64,000 nucleotides of DNA from the NCBI GenBank assembly GCA_963715025.1, contig CAVQQQ010000010.1, forward strand, positions 176,064 to 240,063, in the 5' to 3' direction. The notes under the pieces are model-generated. The model was not told the origin of the DNA. It ran no database searches and worked only from the letters and a program-made list of their open reading frames with translations. The stretch comes from DASSJT01 sp963715025. GTDB taxonomy: Bacteria; Actinomycetota; Actinomycetes; Actinomycetales; Dermatophilaceae. The position numbers and the translations under genes are program-made. This document shows positions 40,129-48,070 of this stretch, in pieces (the stretch's first letter is position 1; each line of letters begins with the position of its first letter).

Positions 40129-40598
40129 GACCCGCTGAGGAGCTGCGGTACCTGATCCTGGCCATCCAGCGCGAGGGCAACCGGCTGCTCGCGACCGACC
40201 TCCGCCCGCTCGGTGTCACCCCGTCGCAGGCCGAGGTGATCCGGGTGCTGGCCGACCATCAGCCCCTGACACTCGCCGGTCTGGGCGAGCTGCTCGTCTG
40301 CGAGACCGGCAGCTCGCCCAGCCGACTGGTCGATCGCCTGGTCAGCGCAGGTCTCGTCCGCCGCGAGAGCCGAAGCGACGATCGCCGGCAGGTCGCGCTT
40401 TCCTTGACTGGCGACGGGGCGGGCTTGGCCGAGCGGATCACGCACGTCGAGGAGGCACTGTACGAGAGGATCGACCAGCTCACCGACGGTGCCCCGATGG
40501 CGGAGGCACTGTCTCTACTGCGCTCTGTCGCAGGCGCCTTCCCAGCGGGGCAGGCGCTCGTTCGGCGTGAGCGCCTGGAGCGGGCACCGTCGCGGTGA
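40125..40598 (+). CDS. MarR-family transcriptional regulator
   Basis: This 157-residue MarR protein has a winged helix (LGVTPSQAEVIRVLADHQPL, LAGLGELLVCETGSSPSRLV, SAGLVRRESRSDDRRQVALS). The wing DDRRQV is characteristic. It overlaps the lactonase gene by ATGA. The 14-bp-arm operator upstream of the operon suggests autorepression relieved by a small ligand. Confidence 0.9.
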   Translation: MRPAEELRYLILAIQREGNRLLATDLRPLGVTPSQAEVIRVLADHQPLTLAGLGELLVCETGSSPSRLVDRLVSAGLVRRESRSDDRRQVALSLTGDGAGLAERITHVEEALYERIDQLTDGAPMAEALSLLRSVAGAFPAGQALVRRERLERAPSR

Positions 40599-40662
40599 CT
40601 GGCCGTATACCGGGACGGCACCTTGGGCCAGCGGGCAAGCCGGTCGTCGGGCCCTGGAGCGT

Positions 40663-41829
40663 CTACCGCCAGGCCTCGTCGGGCGCCGCCTCGCGCATCC
40701 CGACACCCCAGCGCTCTTCCACCTTCGCGACGCGCCACACCGTCGCGGCGCCGAGCCAGGTCAGGAGGAACAGGCCCACGATGGCGTAGCCGACGTAGTT
40801 CAGGTCGACGCCGCCGATGGCGGCAAGCACGCCGCTCGTGATGCCGAGCTTGTCGGTCAGGATCGACACCAGCTCGATCGTGCCGACGACGAGCGCCACG
40901 GCCACGGAGAGAGCGGTGATCGTGACGTTGTAGTACACCTTGCGCACCGGCCGCGAGAATGCCCAGCCGTAGGCGAAGTTCATGAAGCAGCCGTCGATGG
41001 AGTCCAGGAGGGTCATCCCCGCCGCGAAGAGAACCGGCAGGGTGAGAATCGCGTACCACGGCAGGGAGAACGCGGCAGCGCCACCGGCCAGGACGAGAAG
41101 CCCGACCTCCGTCGCGGTGTCGAAGCCCAGCCCGAACAGCAGCCCGACCGGGTACATCTGCCATGACGACTTCACCGACCTGGTGACCCCCCCGAGGATG
41201 CGGTTCATGAATCCGCGCTGGTTCAGCTGCTCCTCGAGCGCCGCCTCGTCGAACTCGCCGCTGCGCATGCGCCGGAACACCTTGATGATACCGACGAGGA
41301 CGACGAGGTTGATGATCCCCAGGATGTAGAGGAAGAGTCCCGAGACGGCCGTCCCGACGACCCCGGTCACGTGCTGGAGCGTCGATCCGTCGTCCTCGAG
41401 CTGCCCCGCGAGAGCACGGACCCCGAACGCAAGCAGCAGACACAGGCCGAACACGATGCTGGAGTGTCCCAGCGAGAACCAGAAGCCGACCGAGACTGGG
41501 CGCTTTCCATCGGCCATCAGCTTGCGGGTGGTGTTGTCTATCGCGGCGATGTGGTCGGCGTCGAAGGCATGGCGCATACCCAGCGTGTAGGCGGTCAGGC
41601 CCAGCCCGATGCCGAAGACCTGCCCCGATCCCAGGTCGAACCGCGCCGGTGCCACGAGCCACACCAAGGTGCCCCAGCCGATGATGTGCAAGGCCGCCAC
41701 GAATGCGGCCATGCCGCCGATCGAGGTCCACTCGCGGGACGAGATCCGGGACGTGCTCGCCATCGCGTCCTGCTGAACGGCCATCGCGTCTCTGTTTCCC
41801 TTCTTGGCGACCGGGGCCGGCGAGGCCAT
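40663..41829 (-). CDS. Nickel/cobalt transporter, NiCoT (HoxN/NixA) family
   Basis: This 388-residue permease has eight spans. The NiCoT signature RHAFDADHIAAIDN in TM2 (HX4DH) and further motifs SLGHSSIVF and GLGFDTATE are present; these residues bind Ni2+/Co2+. A Nur-type box lies just upstream, so nickel repression is expected and nickel is the likely substrate. ATG 41829 is preferred; an ATG at 41853 is only 1 nt from a possible -10 (TAGAGT). The variable 45-residue N-terminus is not conserved in the family. Confidence 0.92.
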   Translation of the reverse strand: MASPAPVAKKGNRDAMAVQQDAMASTSRISSREWTSIGGMAAFVAALHIIGWGTLVWLVAPARFDLGSGQVFGIGLGLTAYTLGMRHAFDADHIAAIDNTTRKLMADGKRPVSVGFWFSLGHSSIVFGLCLLLAFGVRALAGQLEDDGSTLQHVTGVVGTAVSGLFLYILGIINLVVLVGIIKVFRRMRSGEFDEAALEEQLNQRGFMNRILGGVTRSVKSSWQMYPVGLLFGLGFDTATEVGLLVLAGGAAAFSLPWYAILTLPVLFAAGMTLLDSIDGCFMNFAYGWAFSRPVRKVYYNVTITALSVAVALVVGTIELVSILTDKLGITSGVLAAIGGVDLNYVGYAIVGLFLLTWLGAATVWRVAKVEERWGVGMREAAPDEAWR

Positions 41830-41860
41830 CACCCGCGGAGGTTGGAGAAGCATCACTCTA

Positions 41861-41877
41861 TTGCAATTGAGTTGCAA
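41861..41877 (-). promoter_or_regulatory. Nur box upstream of the nickel permease
   Basis: TTGCAA-N5-TTGCAA fits the published Streptomyces Nur consensus (tTGCaa-N5-ttGCAA). It overlaps or abuts the promoter of the NiCoT gene. The window encodes a Nur-like protein at 7358-7780. Confidence 0.75.
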
Positions 41878-41982
41878 CAAGACAAGGCCGGCATGGCTGA
41901 CCTGCACAGCCCTGTCTGGGACTTGACCCCCTCCCTAGCGTGGAAGGAGACGAGCGGTAGACGGCACGGTCGGGGAGGCAAC

Positions 41983-42543
41983 GTGGACACAGCGTCGATC
42001 CACGCAGAGCTGGACTCCGTCCGGCAGGACTTCCGCGCCCTGGTGACGGCAGCCGACCGCGCGGCGCTCTCGCGGGGCACCAACGGCACCAAGTGGACCA
42101 ACGAGCAGCTGCTCTTCCACATGCTCTTCGGCTATCTGCTCGTCTGGAACCTCCTGTGGCTGGTGCACGGCATGTCGCGACTGCCGCGAGGCGTCTCCCG
42201 GTCCTTCGCCGCAGCCCTCAACGCCGGCACCCGCCCGTTCCACGTCGTCAACTACGTCGGCTCCCTCGGCGGGGGACGAGTGCTCGGCCAGACCCGCCTC
42301 TGTGAGCTTCTGGACGGCGTGACGAGATCGCTCGAGCGTCGACTCGACCGGGAGTCGGCCACCGGGCTCCAGCGTGGGATGCACTTCCCCACCGGCTGGG
42401 ACCCCTACTTCAAGGACGTCATGACGGTGCTCGAGGTCTACCACTACCCGACCCAGCACTATGACCACCACCGGGCCCAGCTCACGCTGGGCCAGTCACC
42501 CCATCGCGTGAACCCACGTCACCCCGGCCCACCAGCGGCCTGA
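41983..42543 (+). CDS. DinB-family protein
   Basis: This 186-residue four-helix protein resembles DinB/DfsB metalloenzymes. Metal-binding His candidates are in QLLFHMLFGYLLV (about residue 47) and YHYPTQHYDHHRAQL (about 160). NGTKWTNEQLLFH is the usual entry motif. Thiol-dependent S-transferases of this superfamily use mycothiol or bacillithiol, which would fit mshD in this genome; the substrate is unknown. GTG 41983 follows GGGGAGG. Confidence 0.75.
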   Translation: MDTASIHAELDSVRQDFRALVTAADRAALSRGTNGTKWTNEQLLFHMLFGYLLVWNLLWLVHGMSRLPRGVSRSFAAALNAGTRPFHVVNYVGSLGGGRVLGQTRLCELLDGVTRSLERRLDRESATGLQRGMHFPTGWDPYFKDVMTVLEVYHYPTQHYDHHRAQLTLGQSPHRVNPRHPGPPAA

Positions 42544-42571
42544 CGAAAGCCGCCAGCCAGACCAGGGTGGC

Positions 42572-42601
42572 GTATGCCGGAAAGCCGGCTTCCCGGCATA
42601 C
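42572..42601. terminator. Terminator-like hairpin built from GTATGCC motifs
   Basis: GTATGCCGG (42572-42580) pairs with CCGGCATAC (42593-42601); the loop contains the palindrome AAGCCGGCTT. It lies between the convergent DinB and PLP-decarboxylase genes and is probably a bidirectional terminator. Confidence 0.6.
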
Positions 42602-42661
42602 CTCGCCTGGGTCCTCGGCTCAGGGCGCGCCGCGCACGGTGTGCCCATCCAGTCGCCGAGG

Positions 42662-44089
42662 TCACGCAGAGGCTGCGATGCGCAGGATGGCGTCAGCCGA
42701 CCTGTCGATGTCGGCCTCGGTCGTGGACCAGTTGGAGATGGAGATGCGCAGGAGGCGCTGCCCCCGCCAGGTGGTGCCGCCGAGCCAGCACGTGCCATCG
42801 CGCTGCACGGCGTCGATGACCCGCTCGACGTGGGCGTCGTCGGTGCCGAAGCCGACGAGCACCTGGTTGAGAACCACGTCGTTCTGGATCGTGGCCCCGC
42901 CCGCTGCGAGGCGCTGCGCCATGCGGCTGGCCAGGGCGCAGGACCGGTCGACAAGGTCGGTCACGCCATCGCGTCCCAAGTGCCGCAGGGCCGCCCACAC
43001 CGTGAAGCCGCGGGCGCGGCGTGAGGACTCGGGCACCAGGTCGCCGAGGGTGAAGTCGCCCGCCGAGCCCGAGCCGACGAGGTATGCCGCGGTGTAGGAC
43101 AGTGCCTGGGCGTGCGTCTGGGGGTCGGCGCAGATCGCGAGGCCGCAGTCGTAGGGCACGTTGAGCCACTTGTGGGCATCACAGCCCCATGAGTCGGCCA
43201 GCTCGACACCCCTGGTCAGGTGGCTGGTGCGGGGGCTGGCCGCTGCCCACAGACCGAAGGCCCCGTCGACGTGAACCCAGGCATCGGCCGCTTTGGCCAG
43301 CGGGATCGCAGCCGGGAAGTCGTCACACGCACCGGTGTTGACGTTTCCAGCCTGGAGGCAGACGATGACCGGCCCCGCTCCGCGGCTGAGCACGGCCGCC
43401 AGATCGCTGACGTCGATGGCACCGTTGTCGTCGGCGCTCACCGGCTCGACCGAGGCGGTGCCCAGACCGAGGAGCCGCAGGGCGCGGTCCACGGTGGCGT
43501 GGCGCTCGACGCTCGCCACCACGCGGATCCTCGGGGCCCCTGCGAGGCCGTCGCGCTCGACGTCCCAGCCCGCCTCCGACAGCACCCGGTGGCGACCCAC
43601 CGCGAGCCCGACCGTGTTGGCCGCCTGGGCTCCGGTGACGAATCCCACCGACCCGGCGGCTGGCAGGCCGAGCAGCTCCTTGGCCCACCTGCCCGCGGTT
43701 CGTTCGGCGGCAGCCGCCGCCGGGGACAGCACCTCGTTGTAGGCGCACTGGTCCCAGCCGGTGGTCAGCATGTCGGCTGCGCTGGCGACAGGGAGCGAGC
43801 CACCGATCACGAAGCCGAAGTAGCGCGGCCCTGCGGTCGCGACCAGCCCGGGAGCCGCCGCAAGGGCGAGCTCGTCGACGACCTGGCCGGCCGGGAGCCT
43901 CCCGTCCTGCAGGTCGACATCGAACCCGGCCCGCACCGCCTCGGGATCGCCCGAGGCGCGCACCGGCTGGTCGGCGACGGTGGACCGGTAGCCGGCGGCC
44001 AGCGACGACGCCTGGGCGAACAGCTCAGCCAAGGCGTTCGCGCCGGGGTCGCTGGCCAGGCTCGAAGTGACGTCCGTTCCCGTGCCCAT
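42662..44089 (-). CDS. PLP-dependent decarboxylase-like enzyme (group II)
   Basis: This 475-residue fold-type I PLP enzyme has the Schiff-base lysine in WGCDAHKWLNVPYDCG (about residue 305) and the preceding WVHVDGAFG aspartate that binds the pyridine nitrogen. FVTGAQAANTVGLAVGRHRV and GNVNTGA are family blocks of group II amino-acid decarboxylases. The substrate (aromatic amino acid or other) is not readable. ATG 44089 follows GGAGG; the upstream frame is not conserved. The VOC gene lies 14 nt upstream on the same strand, suggesting cotranscription. Confidence 0.88.
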   Translation of the reverse strand: MGTGTDVTSSLASDPGANALAELFAQASSLAAGYRSTVADQPVRASGDPEAVRAGFDVDLQDGRLPAGQVVDELALAAAPGLVATAGPRYFGFVIGGSLPVASAADMLTTGWDQCAYNEVLSPAAAAAERTAGRWAKELLGLPAAGSVGFVTGAQAANTVGLAVGRHRVLSEAGWDVERDGLAGAPRIRVVASVERHATVDRALRLLGLGTASVEPVSADDNGAIDVSDLAAVLSRGAGPVIVCLQAGNVNTGACDDFPAAIPLAKAADAWVHVDGAFGLWAAASPRTSHLTRGVELADSWGCDAHKWLNVPYDCGLAICADPQTHAQALSYTAAYLVGSGSAGDFTLGDLVPESSRRARGFTVWAALRHLGRDGVTDLVDRSCALASRMAQRLAAGGATIQNDVVLNQVLVGFGTDDAHVERVIDAVQRDGTCWLGGTTWRGQRLLRISISNWSTTEADIDRSADAILRIAASA

Positions 44090-44103
44090 GTCGCCTCCTG
44101 CGC

Positions 44104-44475
44104 TCAGGCCGAGGGGTGCCGGCTGGCCAGGCCGACGGTGTTGCCCTCGCTGTCCTTGACGAATGCCATCCACTCGTCATGCTCCGCGGCCCCGAACCTG
44201 CCCTCGTCGTCGCGGAAGATCACGTGGGGCGCGGCCGTGACCTCGACCCCATCTGCGCGGAGGCGCTCGACGGTCTCCCTGACGTCGGGCACCGCGAGGT
44301 AGAGCAGGCCACTGGGAGCGGCGCGGTCCAGCAGCAGGCGGACTCCGTCGAGGTCGAAGAACACCAGGCCGGGTGGATCGAAGGAGGCAATCGGCTCGGC
44401 TCCCAGCAGCCTGGAGTAGAAGGCCGTCGCACGCTGGAGGTCCTCGGCGCGCTGCGCCACCTGGTGAAGCCTCAT
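44104..44475 (-). CDS. VOC-superfamily (glyoxalase/dioxygenase-like) protein
   Basis: This 123-residue single VOC module begins LHQVAQRAEDLQRATAFYSR and ends EWMAFVKDSEGNTVGLA; candidate metal ligands are His near the start, and Glu/His later (HDEWM). Such proteins act as dimers on diverse substrates. It is upstream of the decarboxylase gene. Confidence 0.85.
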   Translation of the reverse strand: MRLHQVAQRAEDLQRATAFYSRLLGAEPIASFDPPGLVFFDLDGVRLLLDRAAPSGLLYLAVPDVRETVERLRADGVEVTAAPHVIFRDDEGRFGAAEHDEWMAFVKDSEGNTVGLASRHPSA

Positions 44476-44598
44476 GATCAGACCCTCCGTTCCGGTCCTG
44501 TCTACACCACCGCGGCGGTGCGGCGCTCCGATCCCCTTGCAGCTCGGGGGCTACGCGGCTCCGCAAACGCGCGGCCGACGACTGGTTCCCTCGCCAGG

Positions 44599-44634
44599 CG
44601 GCCAGGCTCAGTCCCCTGTGTCTGAGCCTGGCCG
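44599..44634. terminator. Strong hairpin upstream of the VOC gene
   Basis: CGGCCAGGCTCAG (44599-44611) and CTGAGCCTGGCCG (44622-44634) are exact complements with a 10-nt loop. With no gene ending nearby on the plus strand, it may be a terminator of an upstream transcript, or a structured RNA element. Confidence 0.5.
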
Positions 44635-44944
44635 CGGGAGGGGGGTCTTCCAGCTCGGCGGGCAGCGCTGCCGCTACCAAGAGTAGGAACCGTTTCGGCA
44701 GCCAGCCATCGGCCGGAGGGCGTAGACCCTCACCACCTGTTTAGACGATGGTGCGGGGCGATTGGTTCACCCCCTGACACAGCCTTTGTCGAGACTTTTT
44801 CGCCCACGAGTCCCGGTCCAGACGACGAGTCGCCCATCCGGACTAGTGCGGCCCGGTGCCGGGCCATACCAACGGATGAAGTTGTCCCGTTTTGACCACG
44901 CTGCAAGTCGATTGCCTGCATGCTCAGCGTGATGGGAGGTGGCC
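44635..44944. other. Intergenic region of about 310 nt
   Basis: Open frames here are antisense to nothing recognisable and are not family-like. A small GCGGCCCGGTGCCGGGCC hairpin is at about 44847-44864. GGGAGGT at 44934-44940 is the next ribosome binding site. The VOC gene is read away to the left and the methyltransferase to the right, so divergent promoters must lie here. Confidence 0.4.
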
Positions 44945-45838
44945 ATGGAGACCCAGCAGCTCCAGTCGCTTCTGCGCGACTGGCACGATGCCGCGTGGTC
45001 ACTGGCCGCTGTAGCCATCGCCCTCGACGAGAGCGCGCTCCCGGGCGTGCGTGAAGCCGCGGAGGAGGTCATGTCCGCACTGGGTATGCCGCGTGGCCCG
45101 GCCCGCCTGGACCTGCTCGCCGGTGCCCGGCCCGACCAGATCGTCGCCCAGGCCAGCGCGCCGCTGCTCCAGACCAGCGCACTGCTGCGCCGGCCGGAGG
45201 CACCCTGGACCGACCTGCCCAACGACGCCCTGCTCACCCATGGTCGCAACAGCTCGCGTCAGGTCAACATTTTCCGGGACCACGCGCTGCCGCACCTGCC
45301 CGGTCTGGAGGAGCGGCTGCGGTCTCCGGGCGCGGTGATGCTGGATGTCGGGACCGGCGTGGGCGGACTCGCGATCGCGTTCGCCGAGGCCTATCCGGAG
45401 CTGAGGGTCGTAGGGATCGACACCGTCCCCCGCGTCCTCCGGCTGGCCGAGGACCAGCGGCAGGCGAGCCCCGCACGTGACCGGGTGGAGCTGCACCAGC
45501 AGGACGTTGCCGAGCTCGACGTCCACGAGGTCTACGACCTGGTCTGGCTGCCAGCTCCGTTCATCCCGCCGGGCCCGCTGGCGGCGGCGATCCACAGGAC
45601 GGCCAAGGCCCTCAAGCCGGGTGGCTGGACCATCCTCGGCCACCTGAAGCTCGACGGCTCCCCGCTCAGCAACGCCCTCGCAAGACTGCAGCTCGAGCTC
45701 TTCGGGGGCACGTTTGTCGAGCCTGACGAGGCCAGGGCTCTGATGGCGCAGGCAGGTCTGGTCAACCTGCACATCTTCACCACGCCCGCAGGCTCCCCGG
45801 GCCTGGTCGCCGGGCAGGCCAAGGGGTCGGCTGGCTGA
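44945..45838 (+). CDS. Class I SAM-dependent methyltransferase
   Basis: This 297-residue protein has an N-terminal helical part of about 110 residues, then a Rossmann fold. SAM motif I is VMLDVGTGVGGLAIAFA, the acidic ribose contact is GIDTVPRVL, and motif IV-like YDLVWLPAPFIP and post-motif ALKPGGWTILG follow. The substrate is unknown. ATG 44945 is preferred over GTG 44939 for spacing from GGGAGGT. Confidence 0.85.
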   Translation: METQQLQSLLRDWHDAAWSLAAVAIALDESALPGVREAAEEVMSALGMPRGPARLDLLAGARPDQIVAQASAPLLQTSALLRRPEAPWTDLPNDALLTHGRNSSRQVNIFRDHALPHLPGLEERLRSPGAVMLDVGTGVGGLAIAFAEAYPELRVVGIDTVPRVLRLAEDQRQASPARDRVELHQQDVAELDVHEVYDLVWLPAPFIPPGPLAAAIHRTAKALKPGGWTILGHLKLDGSPLSNALARLQLELFGGTFVEPDEARALMAQAGLVNLHIFTTPAGSPGLVAGQAKGSAG

Positions 45839-45877
45839 GCGCCGAGCCGGTCACCCGGCATACCTCTTGCATCCTGG

Positions 45878-47131
45878 TCAATACAGGACCTGGGAGACCG
45901 TGTGGATCGCGAGGCCGGCCAGGGCGCCGACGATCGTGCCGTTGATCCGGATGAACTGCAGATCCCGGCCGACGTGAAGCTCGATGCGCTCGGAGGCCTC
46001 GCGTGCGTCCCAGCGGTCGATGGTGTGGGAGATGACGGCCGCGAGCTCATGGCCATAGGTGTTGACGAAGAAGGAGACGGCGTCGCCGAGATGGCCTTCG
46101 AGGCGAGAGCGCAGGACGGCGTCGACCACCAGCCGCTCGCCGAACTCGGCTAGCAGGGCGTCGCCACGGACCCACAGGTGGGACGTCTCGTCGTCGATGG
46201 CAGCGAGGAGAGAGACCCGGATCGAGCGCCACAGGCTCAGCACCGTGACGCCGACCTGGGGGTGGGTCAGGAGGTGGGTCTTGAGCGCCTCGGCGCTGTC
46301 GATGACCTCCTGGTCGTGCTGCAGGTCGACGGACAGCTTGGCGAGGAGGTTGTCGAGGGCGATGCGCGCGGGGTGGGCACTGTCGGTGCGGATGTCCTGG
46401 AGCCAGGCCACGGCCTGGTGGTAGGTCCAGCGGATCACCCGTTCGTCCACCCAGGGCGGCGTCCACCACGGGGCCCGCTCCCCCAGGACGGCCGCGAAGA
46501 TCTCGGGGTTGTCGACGAGCCAGTCGTGCAGCTCCTCGACGGCGAGGTCGACCAGGCCGTGGTGGGCACCATCCTTGATGACCTCCTCAAGGAGGGACCC
46601 AGCGATGGGACTGAGCGGCTCATGGACCAGACGCGGGAGGAGCACGTCCAGAACGAACGCCCTGACCTCGTCGTCGCGCAGCCGGTGCAGACCCACGCGG
46701 CCAACGCGTGCCAACTCTGACAGGGCCCGGTGGCGGTGCTGTGGCTCTCCGAGCCAGGCGCCGAAGCGCCGGCCCACCTCGGCTGTGGCCAGGCGCTCGC
46801 GCGCGATGTCCTCGGTGAGGAAGTTCTCGGTGACGAAGTCCTGGAGGTTGCGGCCGATCTCCGACTTGCGCTTGGGAACGATCGCGGTGTGCGGGATGGG
46901 CACACCCAAGGGGTGGCGGAACAGGGCGGTCACCGCGAACCAGTCGGCCAGTGCCCCGACCATCGCCGCCTCCGCTGCCGTGTTGATGTACCCCCAGCCG
47001 CCCTCGGTGTTGCGCAGGGTGAGGACGTAGACGACGGCCGCGAAGCCCAGCAGTGAGAGCGCTAGGGCCCGCATACGGCGCAGGCCGGCGCGCCGCTGCT
47101 GGTCAGCCGGGGACGCGTCCATGAGGCTCAT
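45878..47131 (-). CDS. DUF445 family membrane protein
   Basis: This 417-residue protein has DUF445 features. An N-terminal span (LALSLLGFAAVVYVL) is followed by AAMVGALADWFAVTALFRHP then LGVPIPHTAIVPKRKSEIGR, an almost invariant family block. A long helical middle and a C-terminal span in FIRINGTIVGALAGLAIHTV complete it. The family is widespread and of unknown function. ATG 47131 or 47122 could be used. A palindromic repeat copy lies 29 nt upstream. Confidence 0.9.
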   Translation of the reverse strand: MSLMDASPADQQRRAGLRRMRALALSLLGFAAVVYVLTLRNTEGGWGYINTAAEAAMVGALADWFAVTALFRHPLGVPIPHTAIVPKRKSEIGRNLQDFVTENFLTEDIARERLATAEVGRRFGAWLGEPQHRHRALSELARVGRVGLHRLRDDEVRAFVLDVLLPRLVHEPLSPIAGSLLEEVIKDGAHHGLVDLAVEELHDWLVDNPEIFAAVLGERAPWWTPPWVDERVIRWTYHQAVAWLQDIRTDSAHPARIALDNLLAKLSVDLQHDQEVIDSAEALKTHLLTHPQVGVTVLSLWRSIRVSLLAAIDDETSHLWVRGDALLAEFGERLVVDAVLRSRLEGHLGDAVSFFVNTYGHELAAVISHTIDRWDAREASERIELHVGRDLQFIRINGTIVGALAGLAIHTVSQVLY

Positions 47132-47160
47132 AGCCCGATCCTGCCCCATGGCGCCGCCGA

Positions 47161-47233
47161 CGACTTCGTATGCCGAGTGAGCGGGTGGCGTGCCCATGGG
47201 GCGCCTGCCGCGCTGGTCCGGCATACGAAGTCG
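47161..47233. repeat. 73-bp palindromic element, copy 3
   Basis: The arms CGACTTCGTATGCCG and complement are 15 bp; a compensatory T-to-C and A-to-G pair distinguishes it from copies 1 and 2 while keeping pairing. It lies between the DUF445 gene and the conserved hypothetical gene, left bracket of the second repeat pair. Confidence 0.9.
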
Positions 47234-47303
47234 AGGGTCAGGCTGACCGACCAGCCTGGACGTGGGTGCCAATGGGATCCCGGCTGGCCGGCCGGCATAC
47301 CCC

Positions 47304-47924
47304 TCAGGCCAGGGCGCTCGGGTGGAGAAGCGGCCGGTAGCCGTCGGCCAGGACAGCCACAGTGGAGGGCGGGGTGAGCACCTCCACCGGCGCCGCCTGA
47401 AGAGGTTTCGGCGCTGAGTAGCCGGCGGGCGCCCACAGTCGGAGTTGTGCCTCCCAGACCAGGGCAAGCTCCCCCTCGTGCCGCACCATGGCGCCGTCAG
47501 GCAGATCGGCTTCGCGGCTCCGCCAGGTGAGCTTCCGGCGCGTGCGCGGCTCGACGCGCTCGGCATGGAGCTGGCGGTCCATCTCCACTGCTTTCGGCCG
47601 CTCGGCCAGGCCGCGCGCCGCACGCCAGTGCTCGGCGAACGCGAGGAAGTCGTCGCGCCGGCAGTACCCGCACGGCCGGTGTCCCGCCGCCAGGGCTGTT
47701 GCTTCGTCGAGGAAGAACAGCGCGGTCCACCGGCCGGGCGGCATCACGTCGCGCTGCACCCCCTTCCAGTCGAGGACGCAGCAGATCCACATGGGCGATC
47801 GCCAGCGGGCAGCTCCCAGGGTGCGGTCGGCCCGGTGGAGGCAGCCGCGGTTGCCCATGAGCAGACCCCGGGCCGGATCGGCGACGATCTCGCCCGTGGG
47901 CAGCACACGGTTCTGCAGCGCCAC
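47304..47924 (-). CDS. Conserved hypothetical protein bracketed by palindromic repeats
   Basis: This 206-residue protein belongs to a widespread unnamed family: VLPTGEIVADPARGLLMGNR at the N-terminus, RWRSPMWICCVLDWKG, FFLDEATALAAGHRPCGYCRR in the centre, and VRHEGELALVWEAQLRLWAP near the end. The GHRPCGYCRR cysteines suggest a metal or thiol site. No function can be assigned. It lies between repeat copies 3 and 4, like the AbiEi-like gene between copies 1 and 2. Confidence 0.75.
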   Translation of the reverse strand: MALQNRVLPTGEIVADPARGLLMGNRGCLHRADRTLGAARWRSPMWICCVLDWKGVQRDVMPPGRWTALFFLDEATALAAGHRPCGYCRRDDFLAFAEHWRAARGLAERPKAVEMDRQLHAERVEPRTRRKLTWRSREADLPDGAMVRHEGELALVWEAQLRLWAPAGYSAPKPLQAAPVEVLTPPSTVAVLADGYRPLLHPSALA

Positions 47925-47937
47925 TGTGGCCTCCTCT

Positions 47938-48010
47938 CGACTTTGTCTGCGTCAGGAGCGGTTGGGAGCCCTGTGCGGCCGCCCGGGCGCTCCCCCGGCA
48001 TACAAGGTCG
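47938..48010. repeat. 73-bp palindromic element, copy 4
   Basis: This is the most diverged copy (CGACTTTGTCTGC left, GGCATACAAGGTCG right) but still exactly 73 bp. It separates the divergent hypothetical gene and guaB1 and may hold part of their promoter region. Confidence 0.85.
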
Positions 48011-48070
48011 GTGGGGTGAGGATTGAGACGGTAGCCCGGCCGGCCGACACCCCCCGTAGACTTGCCAGAC

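Noticed and set aside
44767..45249. Minus-strand 160-residue ORF
   Set aside because: It overlaps the start of the methyltransferase gene antisense and has the Ser/Arg-rich composition of a shadow.
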